From: Duganella sp. | Lineage (GTDB): Bacteria; Pseudomonadota; Gammaproteobacteria; Burkholderiales; Burkholderiaceae_D | Assembly: GCA_026225475.1 (NCBI GenBank) | Contig: JAMFSU010000094.1 | Location: forward strand, 62,001 to 126,000 | Direction of reading: 5' to 3' | Length of the DNA: 64,000 nt | Shown here: piece by piece, positions 28,327 through 39,313 of the stretch | Layout: each line of letters begins with the position of its first letter | How positions within the stretch are numbered: the stretch's first letter is position 1 | Translations under genes and position numbers: made by a program | The notes under the pieces: generated by a model | Database searches by the model: none | Seen by the model: the letters and a program-made list of their open reading frames with translations, nothing else | Told to the model about the DNA's origin: nothing

Positions 28327-30629
28327 TTGCGCAGGAATTGGAAGTCAGTTTGCACATGGCCTTTGTCGAAGCAAGGCAATCGCGTCATGAATTCATAACA
28401 GTGGAGCATCTGCTGCTGGCGTTGCTGGATAATCCATCAGCGGCCGAAGTGATGCGTGCCTGCTCGGTCAATATCGACGATCTGCGCAAGACACTGACCA
28501 ACTTCATTACCGATAACACGCCCACCGTGCCCGGTACCAATGAGGTCGACACGCAACCGACGCTGGGTTTCCAGCGCGTGATTCAGCGTGCGATTATGCA
28601 CGTCCAGTCGGCCTCGAATGGCAAGAAGGAAGTCACTGGCGCCAATGTGTTGGTGGCGATCTTCGGCGAGAAGGATTCGCACGCGGTCTATTATCTGCAT
28701 CAACAGGGCGTCACCCGCCTGGACGTAGTCAATTTCATTTCTCATGGTGTGCGCAAGGATCAGCAAGCTGATTCGCAAAAGGCGCCTGAAGGAGCGGAAG
28801 ACGTGCAGACCGAAGGCCAGCAAAAGGAAAGTCCGCTCGATCAGTTCACGCAAAACCTCAACAAGGCTGCTGCCGAAGGCAAGATTGATCCCTTGATCGG
28901 CCGCGATGCAGAAGTCGAGCGCGTGATCCAGACCCTGTGCCGCCGTCGTAAGAACAATCCCTTGCTGGTCGGTGAAGCCGGCGTGGGCAAGACCGCCATT
29001 GCCGAAGGCCTGGCATGGCGCATCACGCAAAACGACGTGCCGGAAATTCTCAAGAATGCCGTGGTGTATTCGCTCGACATGGGTGCACTGCTGGCCGGCA
29101 CCAAATATCGCGGCGATTTCGAGCAGCGTCTGAAAGCAGTCCTCAAGCAATTGAAGGATAGCCCGAATGGCGTTTTGTTCATCGATGAAATCCATACCAT
29201 TATCGGTGCCGGTTCGGCCTCGGGCGGTACGCTGGATGCTTCCAATTTGCTCAAGCCGGCATTGTCGAGCGGACAGTTGAAGTGTATCGGTGCAACTACT
29301 TACACCGAATACCGTGGCGTGTTCGAAAAAGATCACGCGTTGGCCCGTCGCTTCCAGAAGATCGACGTCAACGAACCGACGGTCGAGCAGACTGTGCAGA
29401 TTCTGCGCGGCCTGAAGTCCAAGTTCGAAGAACATCACGGCGTCAAGTATTCGGCATCGGCACTGACTTCAGCAGCCGAGTTGGCAGCGCGCTTCATCAA
29501 TGATCGTCATTTGCCCGACAAGGCAATCGATGTGATCGATGAAGCTGGTGCGGCGCAACGCATCTTGCCGAAGTCGAAGCAGAAGAAAACGATTGGCAAG
29601 TCCGAGATCGAGGAAATCATTGCCAAGATCGCGCGCATTCCACCGCAGTCGGTCAATCAAGATGACCGCAGCAAGCTGCAAACGATCGACCGCGATCTCA
29701 AGAACGTGGTGTTCGGTCAGGATCCGGCTATCGAAGCACTGGCGTCAGCCATCAAGATGGCACGTGCCGGTCTGGGCAAGACGGACAAGCCTATCGGCTC
29801 GTTCTTGTTCTCCGGTCCGACGGGTGTTGGCAAGACCGAAGTCGCCAAGCAATTGGCGTTCATCATGGGCATCGAGCTGATTCGCTTTGACATGTCCGAG
29901 TACATGGAGCGTCATGCGGTCAGCCGCTTGATCGGTGCGCCACCTGGTTATGTCGGTTTCGACCAAGGTGGTCTGTTGACCGAAGCGATTACCAAGAAGC
30001 CGCATGCGGTGCTGCTGCTCGATGAAATCGAAAAGGCCCATCCCGACATCTTCAACATTCTGTTGCAGGTGATGGATCATGGCACCTTGACCGACAACAA
30101 CGGTCGCAAGACTGACTTCCGCAACGTGATCATTGTGATGACCACCAATGCGGGTGCCGAGAGCTTGCAGAAGCGTTCGATCGGTTTCACCGACAAGAAG
30201 GAAGCCGGCGACGAAATGGCGGATATCAAGCGTATGTTTACGCCGGAGTTCCGCAATCGTCTCGATTCCATCATCAGCTTCCGTGCGCTCGACGAAGATG
30301 TCATCCTGCGCGTGGTCGACAAGTTCCTGATGCAGCTGGAAGAGCAATTGCACGAGAAGAAGGTGGAAGCCGTATTCACGGATAGTCTGCGCAAATTCCT
30401 GGGCAAGAAGGGCTTCGATCCGCTCATGGGCGCCCGTCCGATGTCGCGTCTGATTCAGGACATGATACGCAAGGCGCTAGCCGACGAATTACTGTTTGGC
30501 CGTCTGGTCAGCGGTGGTCGTGTCACGGTCGAGCTGGATGACAAGGATCAGGTCCGGCTGGAGTTCCCCGAGGGCGACGATTCAACGCCGCCGCCGGAAG
30601 AGCCACAAGAGAAGCTGGAAGTCGAATAA
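28323..30629 (+). CDS. clpA: ATP-dependent Clp protease ATP-binding subunit ClpA
   Basis: 768 aa from ATG 28323, set by the ATGA overlap with clpS and the upstream GGAGGA. An N-terminal Clp-N repeat domain (about 1-145) binds ClpS. D1 has Walker A GEAGVGKT and Walker [16 protein letters not shown]2 has GPTGVGKTE and [14 protein letters not shown]. The unfoldase feeds ClpP, which is encoded elsewhere. The C-terminus ends with an acidic tail. Confidence 0.97.
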   Translation: MIAQELEVSLHMAFVEARQSRHEFITVEHLLLALLDNPSAAEVMRACSVNIDDLRKTLTNFITDNTPTVPGTNEVDTQPTLGFQRVIQRAIMHVQSASNGKKEVTGANVLVAIFGEKDSHAVYYLHQQGVTRLDVVNFISHGVRKDQQADSQKAPEGAEDVQTEGQQKESPLDQFTQNLNKAAAEGKIDPLIGRDAEVERVIQTLCRRRKNNPLLVGEAGVGKTAIAEGLAWRITQNDVPEILKNAVVYSLDMGALLAGTKYRGDFEQRLKAVLKQLKDSPNGVLFIDEIHTIIGAGSASGGTLDASNLLKPALSSGQLKCIGATTYTEYRGVFEKDHALARRFQKIDVNEPTVEQTVQILRGLKSKFEEHHGVKYSASALTSAAELAARFINDRHLPDKAIDVIDEAGAAQRILPKSKQKKTIGKSEIEEIIAKIARIPPQSVNQDDRSKLQTIDRDLKNVVFGQDPAIEALASAIKMARAGLGKTDKPIGSFLFSGPTGVGKTEVAKQLAFIMGIELIRFDMSEYMERHAVSRLIGAPPGYVGFDQGGLLTEAITKKPHAVLLLDEIEKAHPDIFNILLQVMDHGTLTDNNGRKTDFRNVIIVMTTNAGAESLQKRSIGFTDKKEAGDEMADIKRMFTPEFRNRLDSIISFRALDEDVILRVVDKFLMQLEEQLHEKKVEAVFTDSLRKFLGKKGFDPLMGARPMSRLIQDMIRKALADELLFGRLVSGGRVTVELDDKDQVRLEFPEGDDSTPPPEEPQEKLEVE

Positions 30630-30648
30630 GCGGTTTCGACGGACCAAT

Positions 30649-30687
30649 AAAAAAGCCTGGAACGCAAAACGTTCCAGGCTTTTTTTA
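30649..30687. terminator. Bidirectional terminator after clpA
   Basis: 16-bp stem: AAAAAAGCCTGGAACG (30649-30664) with CGTTCCAGGCTTTTTT (30670-30685), CAAAA loop. Shared with the convergent M48-like gene. Confidence 0.93.
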
Positions 30688-30734
30688 TCTTGATGGATGG
30701 TGCCTGATTGAGTCAGGCACCACGTAAATGTAGC

Positions 30735-31820
30735 TTATGGCAGCAAAGGCTTGCCAGCAGCCTGCTTGGCTTTCAGGGTTGCTGTAGCTTTGTCAATCAT
30801 GGCCATGCGATAGGCAGTCGCCGGATGCAGCGCAGTATAGCCATTCGGTACGCTGGCGGGATATTGCGTGGCCAGACGCTGCCAGAATTTCACATAGTTA
30901 TCGATGCCATAGCCGGCACGCACCAGCAGGTAGAGCGCCAGATTGTCGGCTGCCGCATCGAGCTCTTGCGGATAAGGGCGAATGCCACCAGTGCCCGCCG
31001 CAGCCGTCAAATCAGGTTGCACGCGCATGAGGTTGTCGATTACGCTGCCGGTGGTCGCGACCATGCGCTGACGGATGGCATGACCGAGCGAGTTGTGCGC
31101 CATGTCCTTGGCAATCACATACGCCAACTCTTCGTCTGATTGGATAAAATTAATCATGCCGCGGGTAATCAGCACGCGGCGGCCATCGGCATAACTATTG
31201 ACGTTGTCGGCATTGCCCAGTTCGATGCTGAAAGCGCAGGCCAGCGTCAGCGGCACGATCAAACTCTGTTGCGACTTGCCACGCATGACAGTCAGCTTGA
31301 TTGGCGCACGGCCGGTCACCAGAGGGCCCAGAACATTGGCGGCCTGGCGTTCAGCATCGGCGCCTTGCGGCAAGGGTTTGTCGGCCACTGCCAGCAATAC
31401 ATCGCCGCGTTGCACGCCAGCACGTGCAGCACCGCTGCCGGGCAATACGCCAGTCACTTGCAGGCGGTCGTCATAACCCATGCCTTGCGCCGCATTGACA
31501 TATTCGGCTGGATACGAGTATTTGTTTTTGGCTGTGAAGCCGAGCAGATTGCGTGCATTGCCTTTGCACAATGGTGCATTGCTGGTCAGCAGCGGCGCGG
31601 CCACGCGGTATAGACGATCTTGTTGTCCGGTCAGCTTGCGCAAGGCAGCTTGCTCGGGTGTATCGACCGGAGCTTTGGAGGTCACTGGCACAACCACGCT
31701 GGCGACCGGTTGGTCGGGCAGGCCTGGCGGCGGCGTCACGCAAGCGGCCAGCAATGCGACTGGTATCAGCGTCAGCGTCAGTTGCAGCCGATCCCGATAC
31801 TCTTGTAGTGTTGCGAACAT
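30735..31820 (-). CDS. M48-family peptidase-like lipoprotein with degenerate active site
   Basis: 361 aa from ATG at 31820, chosen for AGGAG upstream and the lipoprotein signal (lipobox LLAAC, Cys27). A PDZ-like segment (about 115-190: VTGVLPGSGAARAGVQRGDVLLAVADKPL) precedes an M48-like region. Where M48 enzymes have HExxH, this protein reads K238-D-M-A-H242 within ELAYVIAKDMAHNSLGH. The first zinc ligand and the catalytic Glu are thus changed to Lys and Asp. The downstream Glu ligand region reads QELDAAADNLALYLL, also altered. It should therefore be non-proteolytic unless another site compensates. The fold is retained, suggesting a scaffold or chaperone role in the envelope. Confidence 0.82.
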   Translation of the reverse strand: MFATLQEYRDRLQLTLTLIPVALLAACVTPPPGLPDQPVASVVVPVTSKAPVDTPEQAALRKLTGQQDRLYRVAAPLLTSNAPLCKGNARNLLGFTAKNKYSYPAEYVNAAQGMGYDDRLQVTGVLPGSGAARAGVQRGDVLLAVADKPLPQGADAERQAANVLGPLVTGRAPIKLTVMRGKSQQSLIVPLTLACAFSIELGNADNVNSYADGRRVLITRGMINFIQSDEELAYVIAKDMAHNSLGHAIRQRMVATTGSVIDNLMRVQPDLTAAAGTGGIRPYPQELDAAADNLALYLLVRAGYGIDNYVKFWQRLATQYPASVPNGYTALHPATAYRMAMIDKATATLKAKQAAGKPLLP

Positions 31821-31866
31821 CCAATATTCTCCTAAAAATTCATATCGTGGCGGCGCAGAGCGCAAC

Positions 31867-32015
31867 ACCTGTTTACGATCTTACTGCGAGGCCATCCGCC
31901 AATGGCAGTCGGAGCGGGCTCAGTTCCACAACTTCTGGAATGTACTTTAGTACATGAGGATTCCGAATACGGCCCGACGCTGGAGCATGGTCTGGCAGTA
32001 AGATCGCAGGCAGGT
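31867..32015. repeat. 149-bp palindromic intergenic element
   Basis: Outer arms 31867-31895 and 31987-32015 are inverted repeats matching at 24 of 29 positions, including the exact block GATCTTACTGC/GCAGTAAGATC. Inside lies a second palindrome, GGAAT..ATTCC around TGTACTTTAGTACA (centre about 31947). It fills most of the gap between the M48-like gene and dut. The architecture resembles a MITE or a large folded RNA. No copy was noticed elsewhere in the window. Confidence 0.6.
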
Positions 32016-32017
32016 TT

Positions 32018-32467
32018 TCAGTGCTTGCCGGTACTGCCGAAGCCACCGGCACCGCGTTCACTGTTGTCGAATTCTTCGACCACATTGAAGCCAACCTGCA
32101 GCACCGGCACGATCACCAGTTGCGCCAGGCGCTCCATCGGATTTAAGACAAATTCAGTCTGGCCGCGGTTCCATGTCGAGATCATCAATTGGCCTTGATA
32201 ATCGGAGTCGATCAAGCCGACCAGATTGCCGAGCACGATGCCGTGTTTATGGCCCAGTCCGCTGCGCGGCAGGATCAATGCGGCATACGCCGGATCGGCA
32301 ATATGGATGGCCAGGCCGGTTGGAATCAGGTGGGTGGTGCCGGGCGCAATCGTCAATGGCGCATCCAGACAGGCGCGCAAATCCAGGCCGGCGCTGCCAC
32401 TGGTGGCGTAGGCAGGCAATTGTTCCTTCATGCGTGGATCGAGAATTTTGACGTCTATATTTTTCAT
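32018..32467 (-). CDS. dut: Deoxyuridine 5'-triphosphate nucleotidohydrolase
   Basis: 149 aa. Hydrolyses dUTP to dUMP, keeping uracil out of DNA. Trimeric dUTPase motifs in order: [43 protein letters not shown] with catalytic Asp, ERLAQLV, and the C-terminal P-loop-like [12 protein letters not shown]. It lies downstream of coaBC with a 55-bp gap, the usual arrangement. Confidence 0.96.
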   Translation of the reverse strand: MKNIDVKILDPRMKEQLPAYATSGSAGLDLRACLDAPLTIAPGTTHLIPTGLAIHIADPAYAALILPRSGLGHKHGIVLGNLVGLIDSDYQGQLMISTWNRGQTEFVLNPMERLAQLVIVPVLQVGFNVVEEFDNSERGAGGFGSTGKH

Positions 32468-32522
32468 GGGAAACAGGAAGAGTGAATGGGAAATGGGGAG
32501 GTGCGCTACGCGCAGGCGTGCT

Positions 32523-33728
32523 TCAGACCTTGCTCATGCGTGTGGCGATCTCGCGCACCAGTTGTCGCGCCAGCGTCTGCTTGTCCGCACGTGGCAGGCC
32601 GGTATGGCCACGTTCATCGAACAGCATCAAGGTATTGTCGTCCTTGCCAAAGGTTTGATGGCCGATATTGCCGATCAGTAAGGGAATGTTTTTCCTGCGG
32701 CGTTTGGCTTCGCTGTGTTCTTCCAACTGTTCGGATTCAGCGGCGAATCCGACGCAGTAAGGTCGCTGCTCGGGCGGCAGCGCCGCGACTTCGGCCAGGA
32801 TGTCGGGATTGGCTTCGAACTCCAGCGTCGGCGTGGCATCGGCGCTGTCTTTCTTGATTTTTTGCGTACTCACATTGGTTACGCGCCAATCGGCCACGGC
32901 TGCCACGGCGATGAAAATATCCTGTGCGGCGACATTGTCGAGCACAGCCTGCTGCATTTGCACCGCCGTCTGTACATCGACCCGACGCACGCCATAGGGC
33001 GCCGCCAGCGCGGTTGGGCCGGATACCAGCAGCACCTCGGCACCGGCTTCCCTGGCTGCACGCGCCAGAGCGTAGCCCATCTTGCCAGACGACAGATTGG
33101 TGATGCCGCGCACCGGATCGATTGGTTCAAACGTCGGTCCGGCCGTCATCAGCACACGCCGTCCGGCCAGCAGCTTGGGCTGGAACGCAGCGACGATTTC
33201 TTCCATTAATTGGGCCGGTTCGAGCATGCGGCCCAAACCGACTTCGCCGCAAGCCTGGTCGCCCGAATCAGGGCCAAGCAGGTGAATACCGTCTTGCTGG
33301 AGTTGCACCACATTGCGCTGCGTTGCCGGGTTTTGCCACATTTCCACATTCATGGCTGGCGCCAGCATCAGCGGTACATCGTGCGGCCGCGCCACGCATA
33401 AGGTCGACAGCAGGTCGTCGCAGGCGCCATGCGCCAGTTTGAAAATGAAATCGGTCGAGCAGGGCACGATCACAATGGCATCAATGCCGCGTGTCAGATC
33501 GATATGCGGCATATTGTTGGCAATACGCGTATCCCATTGATCGGTGTAGACGGTGTTGCCAGTCAATGCCTGCATGGTGATGCTGGTGATGAATTGCGTC
33601 GCCGCCTGGGTCATCACGACCTGCACCGAGGCCCCCGCCTTGCCTAGCGCGCGCGCCAGTTCGGCAGCTTTGTAGCAGGCCACGCCACCGGTCAGGCCGA
33701 GAACAATCTTTTTGCCCGCGAGATCCAT
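32523..33728 (-). CDS. coaBC: Bifunctional phosphopantothenoylcysteine decarboxylase / phosphopantothenate-cysteine ligase
   Basis: 401 aa. The N-terminal CoaC flavoprotein domain (about 1-185) contains [11 protein letters not shown] and [10 protein letters not shown] (the PxMNxxMW motif). The C-terminal CoaB domain (about 190-401) contains [23 protein letters not shown] and the KIKK-like TQKIKKD. Together they carry out two successive steps of coenzyme A synthesis. Same strand as dut and lspA. Confidence 0.95.
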   Translation of the reverse strand: MDLAGKKIVLGLTGGVACYKAAELARALGKAGASVQVVMTQAATQFITSITMQALTGNTVYTDQWDTRIANNMPHIDLTRGIDAIVIVPCSTDFIFKLAHGACDDLLSTLCVARPHDVPLMLAPAMNVEMWQNPATQRNVVQLQQDGIHLLGPDSGDQACGEVGLGRMLEPAQLMEEIVAAFQPKLLAGRRVLMTAGPTFEPIDPVRGITNLSSGKMGYALARAAREAGAEVLLVSGPTALAAPYGVRRVDVQTAVQMQQAVLDNVAAQDIFIAVAAVADWRVTNVSTQKIKKDSADATPTLEFEANPDILAEVAALPPEQRPYCVGFAAESEQLEEHSEAKRRRKNIPLLIGNIGHQTFGKDDNTLMLFDERGHTGLPRADKQTLARQLVREIATRMSKV

Positions 33729-33787
33729 TGTCTTGCTCCTTATCGATCTTGGTGGAACCAGAACGCTTGCCGCACCTTGTTGCTGAA

Positions 33788-34288
33788 TTACTTGTTCACG
33801 CGGCGCAGTTCATCGAGTACGAACAATACCGCACCGACGCAAATCGCACTGTCGGCGATGTTGAAGGCCGGCCAATGCCAGTTGCCCAGAAACACATCGA
33901 GGAAGTCGATCACATGACCGTACAGGATGCGATCGACCACGTTGCCGATAGCGCCACCCAGGATCAAGGCCAGTGCGCAACAGAACATACGCTGTCCGGC
34001 GTGCTTTCTGAGCAGGTAAATGATGTAAATGGCCGCGCCAATGCCGATCACGGTGAACAGGTGACGCTGCCAGCCCGACTCTGCGGCCAGAAAACTGAAC
34101 GCGGCGCCTTTGTTATACACCAGCACCAGATTGAAGAAACTGGTCACCGCCATCGATTCGCCGTAGTGGAACAGCTTGAGGATGGTGATCTTGCTCAACT
34201 GATCGAGCAACAAGACGATGAGTGAAATCCCCAGCCAGGGCAGGAGGCTATTGCTGGAAGTGGAAGAAAAGCTTTTTTTGCTAGCCAT
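33788..34288 (-). CDS. lspA: Lipoprotein signal peptidase (signal peptidase II)
   Basis: 166 aa from ATG at 34288 ([13 protein letters not shown]). Four membrane segments are visible. Catalytic aspartates are Asp119 in [14 protein letters not shown] and Asp146 in [17 protein letters not shown] is also conserved. It cleaves the signal before the lipid-modified cysteine, so it would process the lipoproteins in this window. A longer in-frame version exists upstream but overlaps the ileS trailer and lacks family sequence; the Shine-Dalgarno here is weak. Confidence 0.93.
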   Translation of the reverse strand: MASKKSFSSTSSNSLLPWLGISLIVLLLDQLSKITILKLFHYGESMAVTSFFNLVLVYNKGAAFSFLAAESGWQRHLFTVIGIGAAIYIIYLLRKHAGQRMFCCALALILGGAIGNVVDRILYGHVIDFLDVFLGNWHWPAFNIADSAICVGAVLFVLDELRRVNK

Positions 34289-34383
34289 AGAGGGCACACG
34301 CGAAGAGGTTGGGGGATCGGAGAAAAACGCCAGCGCCGCTGCGCTGCAAACAGCAGGCAGCGGCACCGGTGAGGCTTAAGACA

Positions 34384-37278
34384 TCAAGCGAAGTGACGAG
34401 TTTCGCCTTGGCCGAACAGATTGGCGACACAACGGCCGCACAATCCGGCATGTTCCGGATGGGTGCCGACGTCGGCACGGTAATGCCAGCAGCGTTCGCA
34501 CTTCTGTTGCGTCGACGGTGTCACGACAATCGCTTGCTCTGCTTCGGTCGCGACCGTGGTGACGGTGGCGGCCGAGGTGATCAAGACGAACTTGAGGTCG
34601 TCGCCGAGGCTGCCAAGCAACACTGCCTGTTCAGCGCTGACCTTCAATTCGACTTCTGCCTGCAGCGACGAACCGATGCCACCGGCAATCCGCACTTCTT
34701 CCAATTGCTTGCTCACGGCGGCGCGGATTTCATGCAGCACGTTGAACTTGGCGACCAGCGCTTCGGCTTGTGCCACTTCCGGCAAGGTGTAATAGGTTTG
34801 CGTGAAGATGGTTTCGGCACTGGCGGCAAACACTTCCTTGCTGGCAAAGAAACCCCAAGCTTCTTCGGCGGTGAAGGACAAGGTCGGTGCCATCAGGCGC
34901 AACAGCGATTGCGTGATGTGCCAGATCGCGGTTTGCGCCGAACGACGTGCGTGCGAGTCGACACCGCTGGTGTACAAGCGATCCTTGAGAATATCGAGAT
35001 AGAAGCCGCCGAGGTCTTCCGAGCAATACATCTGCAGCTTGGATACCACCGGATGGAATTCATAGACTTCGTAATGCGCCAGGATATCCTTTTGCAGATT
35101 AGCCATATTGGCGATCGCATAGCGGTCAATTTCCAGCATCTCGGCCACCGGCACGCTGTGCAACGCAGGATCGAAGTCCGCCGTGTTGGCCAGCAAGAAA
35201 CGCAGCGTGTTGCGGATGCGACGATAGGCTTCGGTGACGCGCTTGAGGATTTCGTCGGAGATCGAGATTTCGCCCGAGTAATCGCTGGAGGCTACCCACA
35301 GGCGCAGGATTTCCGCGCCCAGGGAATCCGCTACCTTTTGCGGTTCAACGCCGTTCTTGAGCGACTTCGACATCTTGCGGCCTTCGCCATCGACGACGAA
35401 ACCGTGCGTCAGCAATGCCTTGTACGGCGCGCAGCCATTGAGCATGGACGAGGTCAACAATGACGAATGGAACCAGCCGCGATGCTGGTCCGAGCCTTCC
35501 AGATACAGGTCCGCCGGGAATTGCAATTGCTGCTTGTGCGAGCCGCGCATGACGGTTTGATGGGTCGAGCCGGAGTCGAACCAGACGTCCAGCGTATCCT
35601 TGTTCTTCAGGTATTGATCGGCTTCGTCGCCAAGCAATTCCTTCGGATCGAGCGCCTGCCAGGCTTCGATGCCATGCTGCTCGATGCGCTGGGCAATCTG
35701 TTCCAGTAATTCCGGCGTGCGTGGATGCAACTGGCCGCTTTCCTTGTGCACGAAGAAGGCCATCGGCACGCCCCATTGGCGTTGGCGCGACAGCGTCCAG
35801 TCGGGACGGTTGGCGATCATGCCATGCAGACGCGCCTTGCCCCAGAGCGGGAAGAAGGCGGTGTCTTCGATGCCTTGCAAGGCGGTTTCGCGCAGACTCT
35901 TGCCGCCATCCTTGGGGGTGTTGTCCATGCTGGCGAACCACTGTGACGTGGCGCGATAGATGATCGGTGTTTTATGGCGCCAGCAATGCATATAGCTATG
36001 GTCGAACATGACCAGCTTGAACAGCGCACCGGTTTCTTCCAGCTTGGCGCAGATCGGTTTGGATGCTTCCCAGATGGTCAAGCCAGCAAACAGTGGCAGG
36101 CTCGATGCATAACGGCCATCGCCCATGACCGGGCTGAGGATGGCGTCATCCTTCATGCCGTGCGCCTTGCAGGACACAAAGTCTTCAATGCCGTAGGCGG
36201 GGGCCGAGTGCACCACGCCGGTACCGCTGTCGGCAGTCACGTAGTCGCCCAGATAGATCGGCGACAGACGGTCATAGCCAGCATCGGCCGTGGCCAGCGG
36301 ATGCTTGAAGCTGATCAGCGCCAGTGCTTCACCCTTGGTAGTGGCGATCACTTTGCCTTGCAGGCCGTAGCGCTGCAGACTGGCTTCGACCAGATCGTTA
36401 GCCAGGATCAGCAGCAACGGTTCGCCATTGCGCTCGGTCTGCACCAGCGCATAGTCGAATTCCGGATGGACGTTCAAGGCCTGGTTGGACGGGATGGTCC
36501 AGGGGGTAGTGGTCCAGATCACGATGTAACCGTTGGCCAGCGGCAATTGCGCCAGACCGAAAGCCTTGGCGATTTTTTCCGGTTCGGCAAAGGCGAAGCC
36601 GACGTCGATGGCCGGGTCGCGCTTGTCCTGGTATTCAACTTCGGCCTCAGCCAGCGCTGAACCGCAATCGAAGCACCAGTTGACCGGCTTCAGGCCGCGA
36701 TAGACATAGCCTTTTTCCAGGATTGTGCCGAGTGCGCGCAGCTCATCGGCTTCGTTGGAAAAATTCATGGTCTTGTATGGGTTGTCCCATTCGCCGAGCA
36801 CGCCGAGGCGGATGAAATCCTTCTTTTGCAGCTCGATCTGTTCGTTGGCGTAGGCGCGTGCCTTGGCTTGCACTTCGGCCACCGGCAGATTCTTGCCGTA
36901 CTTCTTTTCGATTTGGATTTCGATCGGCATGCCATGGCAATCCCAGCCCGGCACATATTGCGCATCGAAGCCGGCCATGTTGCGTGCCTTGACGATCATG
37001 TCCTTGAGGATCTTGTTGACCGCGTGACCAAGGTGGATCTCGCCATTGGCATACGGTGGGCCATCGTGCAAGATGAACTTGGGACGTCCGGCCGAGGCCT
37101 TGCGGATGCGGTCATAGACCTTGCTGGTCTGCCATTGCTGAACCCATTGCGGTTCGCGCTTGGCGAGGTCGCCGCGCATCGGGAACGCGGTTTCGGTCAT
37201 GTTGACCGGATACTTGGATGGCGTCTTGGCGTCAGCCTTGCCAGCTTTGTTTGGTTTTGGAGTTTCGTTGTTCGACAT
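34384..37278 (-). CDS. ileS: Isoleucyl-tRNA synthetase
   Basis: 964 aa, class I. HIGH-type motif HLGH at 82-85 in [21 protein letters not shown] in [18 protein letters not shown]1 editing domain between; C-terminal zinc motif [14 protein letters not shown]. The first about 25 residues are a Lys-rich extension before the conserved start. It sits between ribF and lspA, the standard order. Confidence 0.97.
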   Translation of the reverse strand: MSNNETPKPNKAGKADAKTPSKYPVNMTETAFPMRGDLAKREPQWVQQWQTSKVYDRIRKASAGRPKFILHDGPPYANGEIHLGHAVNKILKDMIVKARNMAGFDAQYVPGWDCHGMPIEIQIEKKYGKNLPVAEVQAKARAYANEQIELQKKDFIRLGVLGEWDNPYKTMNFSNEADELRALGTILEKGYVYRGLKPVNWCFDCGSALAEAEVEYQDKRDPAIDVGFAFAEPEKIAKAFGLAQLPLANGYIVIWTTTPWTIPSNQALNVHPEFDYALVQTERNGEPLLLILANDLVEASLQRYGLQGKVIATTKGEALALISFKHPLATADAGYDRLSPIYLGDYVTADSGTGVVHSAPAYGIEDFVSCKAHGMKDDAILSPVMGDGRYASSLPLFAGLTIWEASKPICAKLEETGALFKLVMFDHSYMHCWRHKTPIIYRATSQWFASMDNTPKDGGKSLRETALQGIEDTAFFPLWGKARLHGMIANRPDWTLSRQRQWGVPMAFFVHKESGQLHPRTPELLEQIAQRIEQHGIEAWQALDPKELLGDEADQYLKNKDTLDVWFDSGSTHQTVMRGSHKQQLQFPADLYLEGSDQHRGWFHSSLLTSSMLNGCAPYKALLTHGFVVDGEGRKMSKSLKNGVEPQKVADSLGAEILRLWVASSDYSGEISISDEILKRVTEAYRRIRNTLRFLLANTADFDPALHSVPVAEMLEIDRYAIANMANLQKDILAHYEVYEFHPVVSKLQMYCSEDLGGFYLDILKDRLYTSGVDSHARRSAQTAIWHITQSLLRLMAPTLSFTAEEAWGFFASKEVFAASAETIFTQTYYTLPEVAQAEALVAKFNVLHEIRAAVSKQLEEVRIAGGIGSSLQAEVELKVSAEQAVLLGSLGDDLKFVLITSAATVTTVATEAEQAIVVTPSTQQKCERCWHYRADVGTHPEHAGLCGRCVANLFGQGETRHFA

Positions 37279-37380
37279 AAGTTTTTTTCAGTCTATCGCG
37301 TTGATTCTGTGAGCGGCGCAGGCCGGGGTGGATGTCGACGGCAGCGCATCAGCCGGCGTCGACAGCGGAGTGGACCAGCG

Positions 37381-38370
37381 TCAAATTCGGTCGGTGGCGG
37401 AAATGGCGGAAACAGTCTGTTCCTGAAACCAGGCGCGGGCCTGTTGCGCATCGCGTTCGATGGCAGCGGTCAGGGTCGGCAGATCGACGTATTTTTCTTC
37501 GTCGCGCAGTTTTTTCAAAAACTCGACGCGCAGCAATTTGCCGTAGCAATCGCCGCTGTAGTCGAACAAATGGGTTTCCAGCAAGACCCGGCCGCTGTCG
37601 TCCACGGTCGGACGCACACCCAGGCTAGCCACCGCAGGCATGGGCGGCGCAGCGGGATCGTCATGGATGCCATGCACCTGCACCACAAAGATACCCGACA
37701 AGGCTGGCCGCTTGTGACCGACGCGCATGTTCAGCGTCGGGAAACCAATGGTGCGACCCAGCTTCTTGCCATGCACCACATGGCCGGAAATCGCGTAAGC
37801 ATGTCCCAGCAATTGCCGGGCATGCGGGAAATCGGTCTGCGCCAGCGCTGCACGGATGGCCGACGAAGAAATGCGTACGCCGTCATTGGTGACATTGGGC
37901 ATGGTGTGGACTTCAAAGCCATATTGCTGGCCCGCTGCGATCAGGGTTTCCAGGCTGCCGGCGCGGCGCGAGCCGAAGCAGAAGTCTTCACCAACCATGA
38001 GCCAGCGCACGTGTAAGCCTTGCACTAGAATTTTTTCAATGAATTCCTGCGGCGACAGCGCTGCAAAGTTGCTGTTGAAATGCTCGACGATGACGCGGTC
38101 AACGCCAGCATTGGACAGCGACTGCAATTTATCGCGCAGATTGGCGATGCGCGGCGGCGCTTTTTCGGGGGTGCCCATCAGTTGCGCAAAGAATTCGCGC
38201 GGATGCGGCTCGAAGGTCATGACGGCGGCATCCAGGTTCAAACGGCTGGCCGCTGCACGCACCTGCGCCAGCAGCGCCTGGTGGCCACGGTGTACACCGT
38301 CGAAGTTGCCGATCGTCAGGGCGCAGGGCGCACGCGATTCGGCGTTGGGAAGTCCGCGAAATACCTTCAT
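37381..38370 (-). CDS. ribF: Bifunctional riboflavin kinase / FAD synthetase
   Basis: 329 aa. The N-terminal nucleotidyltransferase domain has ALTIGNFDGVHRGHQALL and FEPHPREFF. The C-terminal flavokinase domain has GHVVHGKKLGRTIGFPTLN and VASLGVRPTVDDSGRVLLETHLFD. It makes FMN, then FAD. A TATAAT box on the minus strand (38409-38414) lies 39 nt upstream. First gene of ribF-ileS-lspA-coaBC-dut. Confidence 0.95.
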   Translation of the reverse strand: MKVFRGLPNAESRAPCALTIGNFDGVHRGHQALLAQVRAAASRLNLDAAVMTFEPHPREFFAQLMGTPEKAPPRIANLRDKLQSLSNAGVDRVIVEHFNSNFAALSPQEFIEKILVQGLHVRWLMVGEDFCFGSRRAGSLETLIAAGQQYGFEVHTMPNVTNDGVRISSSAIRAALAQTDFPHARQLLGHAYAISGHVVHGKKLGRTIGFPTLNMRVGHKRPALSGIFVVQVHGIHDDPAAPPMPAVASLGVRPTVDDSGRVLLETHLFDYSGDCYGKLLRVEFLKKLRDEEKYVDLPTLTAAIERDAQQARAWFQEQTVSAISATDRI

Positions 38371-38520
38371 GGAAGACGTTAAAAGTGAGGCCGTTGCAAA
38401 AGCCTTCCATTATAAATGTTTTCGGTGGCTTACCTCGTAATTGCCGGTGATGTCGGCGTAAATGCCGGCCCGGCCGCTTGTGCCGGAGCAATTCGCGCTA
38501 AAAGTGATGCTTTTTTTGTA

Positions 38521-39237
38521 TTATTTCCCGTTGGTAACTGCCTCTGGCAGGGCGACCTGCAATTGCTGCTGGCGCGCTTCGGCCAGCATCCAGATGGTGA
38601 TCTTGCGCACTTCCAGCTTGCTTTGCGTGATATGGGCGCGCAGCAGAATCTGCGCTTCGGTGGTCTTGCGCTTGGCAATCAGCTTGAGAATCTTGCCGTG
38701 TTCTTCATAGGTGGCATCGACGCGGTTCTTCTTCAAAAAGTCGAGCCGGCGCACGATGCGGATTTTTTCGGTCACTTCGGTATGAATCCGGGTCATTTCC
38801 TCATTGCCGGCCGCGGCTACCAGATTGGTGTGAAATTGTTCATCGAATTCGGCGACGCGCACCGCTTCGCTTTCGCGTTGTTCTTCCGGCACTAGCCAGA
38901 TGGCATTGAGCGCCTCCAGTTCGGGCGAGGGGTCGGCTTTCTGACACAGGCGCTCCAGCGAGGCCATTTCCAGCACGATGCGCAGATCATAGAGATCGTC
39001 GAGCCGGTCGAAATCGATCGGCCGCACCCGCCAGCCACGACGGAAGCCGACTTCCAGATAGCCTTCGCGCTGCATACGGAACAGCGCATCACGTAGCGGC
39101 GTGCGCGATACGCCATAGCTCAGCGCCATTTCGGTTTCGGTGAAATTGTCGCCCGGTAGCAGACGGAAATTGAAGATGTCGTCCTTGAGTCGGGTATAGA
39201 CCTGTTCAGCAAGTGGGTTCGCAGCAGTTACGGTCAT
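38521..39237 (-). CDS. GntR-family regulator (FadR/FCD subfamily)
   Basis: 238 aa. The N-terminal winged helix-turn-helix (about 10-75) contains LLPGDNFTETEMALSYGVSRTPLRDALFRMQREGYL. The C-terminal FCD effector domain (about 85-215) has metal-binding-type histidines in FDEQFHTNLVAAAGN and YEEHGKIL. Last gene of the biuret/triuret operon, 76 nt after the DUF3225 gene, so it probably controls it by sensing a pathway metabolite. Repressor or activator cannot be told. Confidence 0.88.
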   Translation of the reverse strand: MTVTAANPLAEQVYTRLKDDIFNFRLLPGDNFTETEMALSYGVSRTPLRDALFRMQREGYLEVGFRRGWRVRPIDFDRLDDLYDLRIVLEMASLERLCQKADPSPELEALNAIWLVPEEQRESEAVRVAEFDEQFHTNLVAAAGNEEMTRIHTEVTEKIRIVRRLDFLKKNRVDATYEEHGKILKLIAKRKTTEAQILLRAHITQSKLEVRKITIWMLAEARQQQLQVALPEAVTNGK

Positions 39238-39313
39238 GGCAAGACGTCTTCAACAAAAATCCAGGAAAGAAGGGGTTTGCAGCGCAGTGCTGCAATGTGG
39301 TGTTGGTGCAGAT

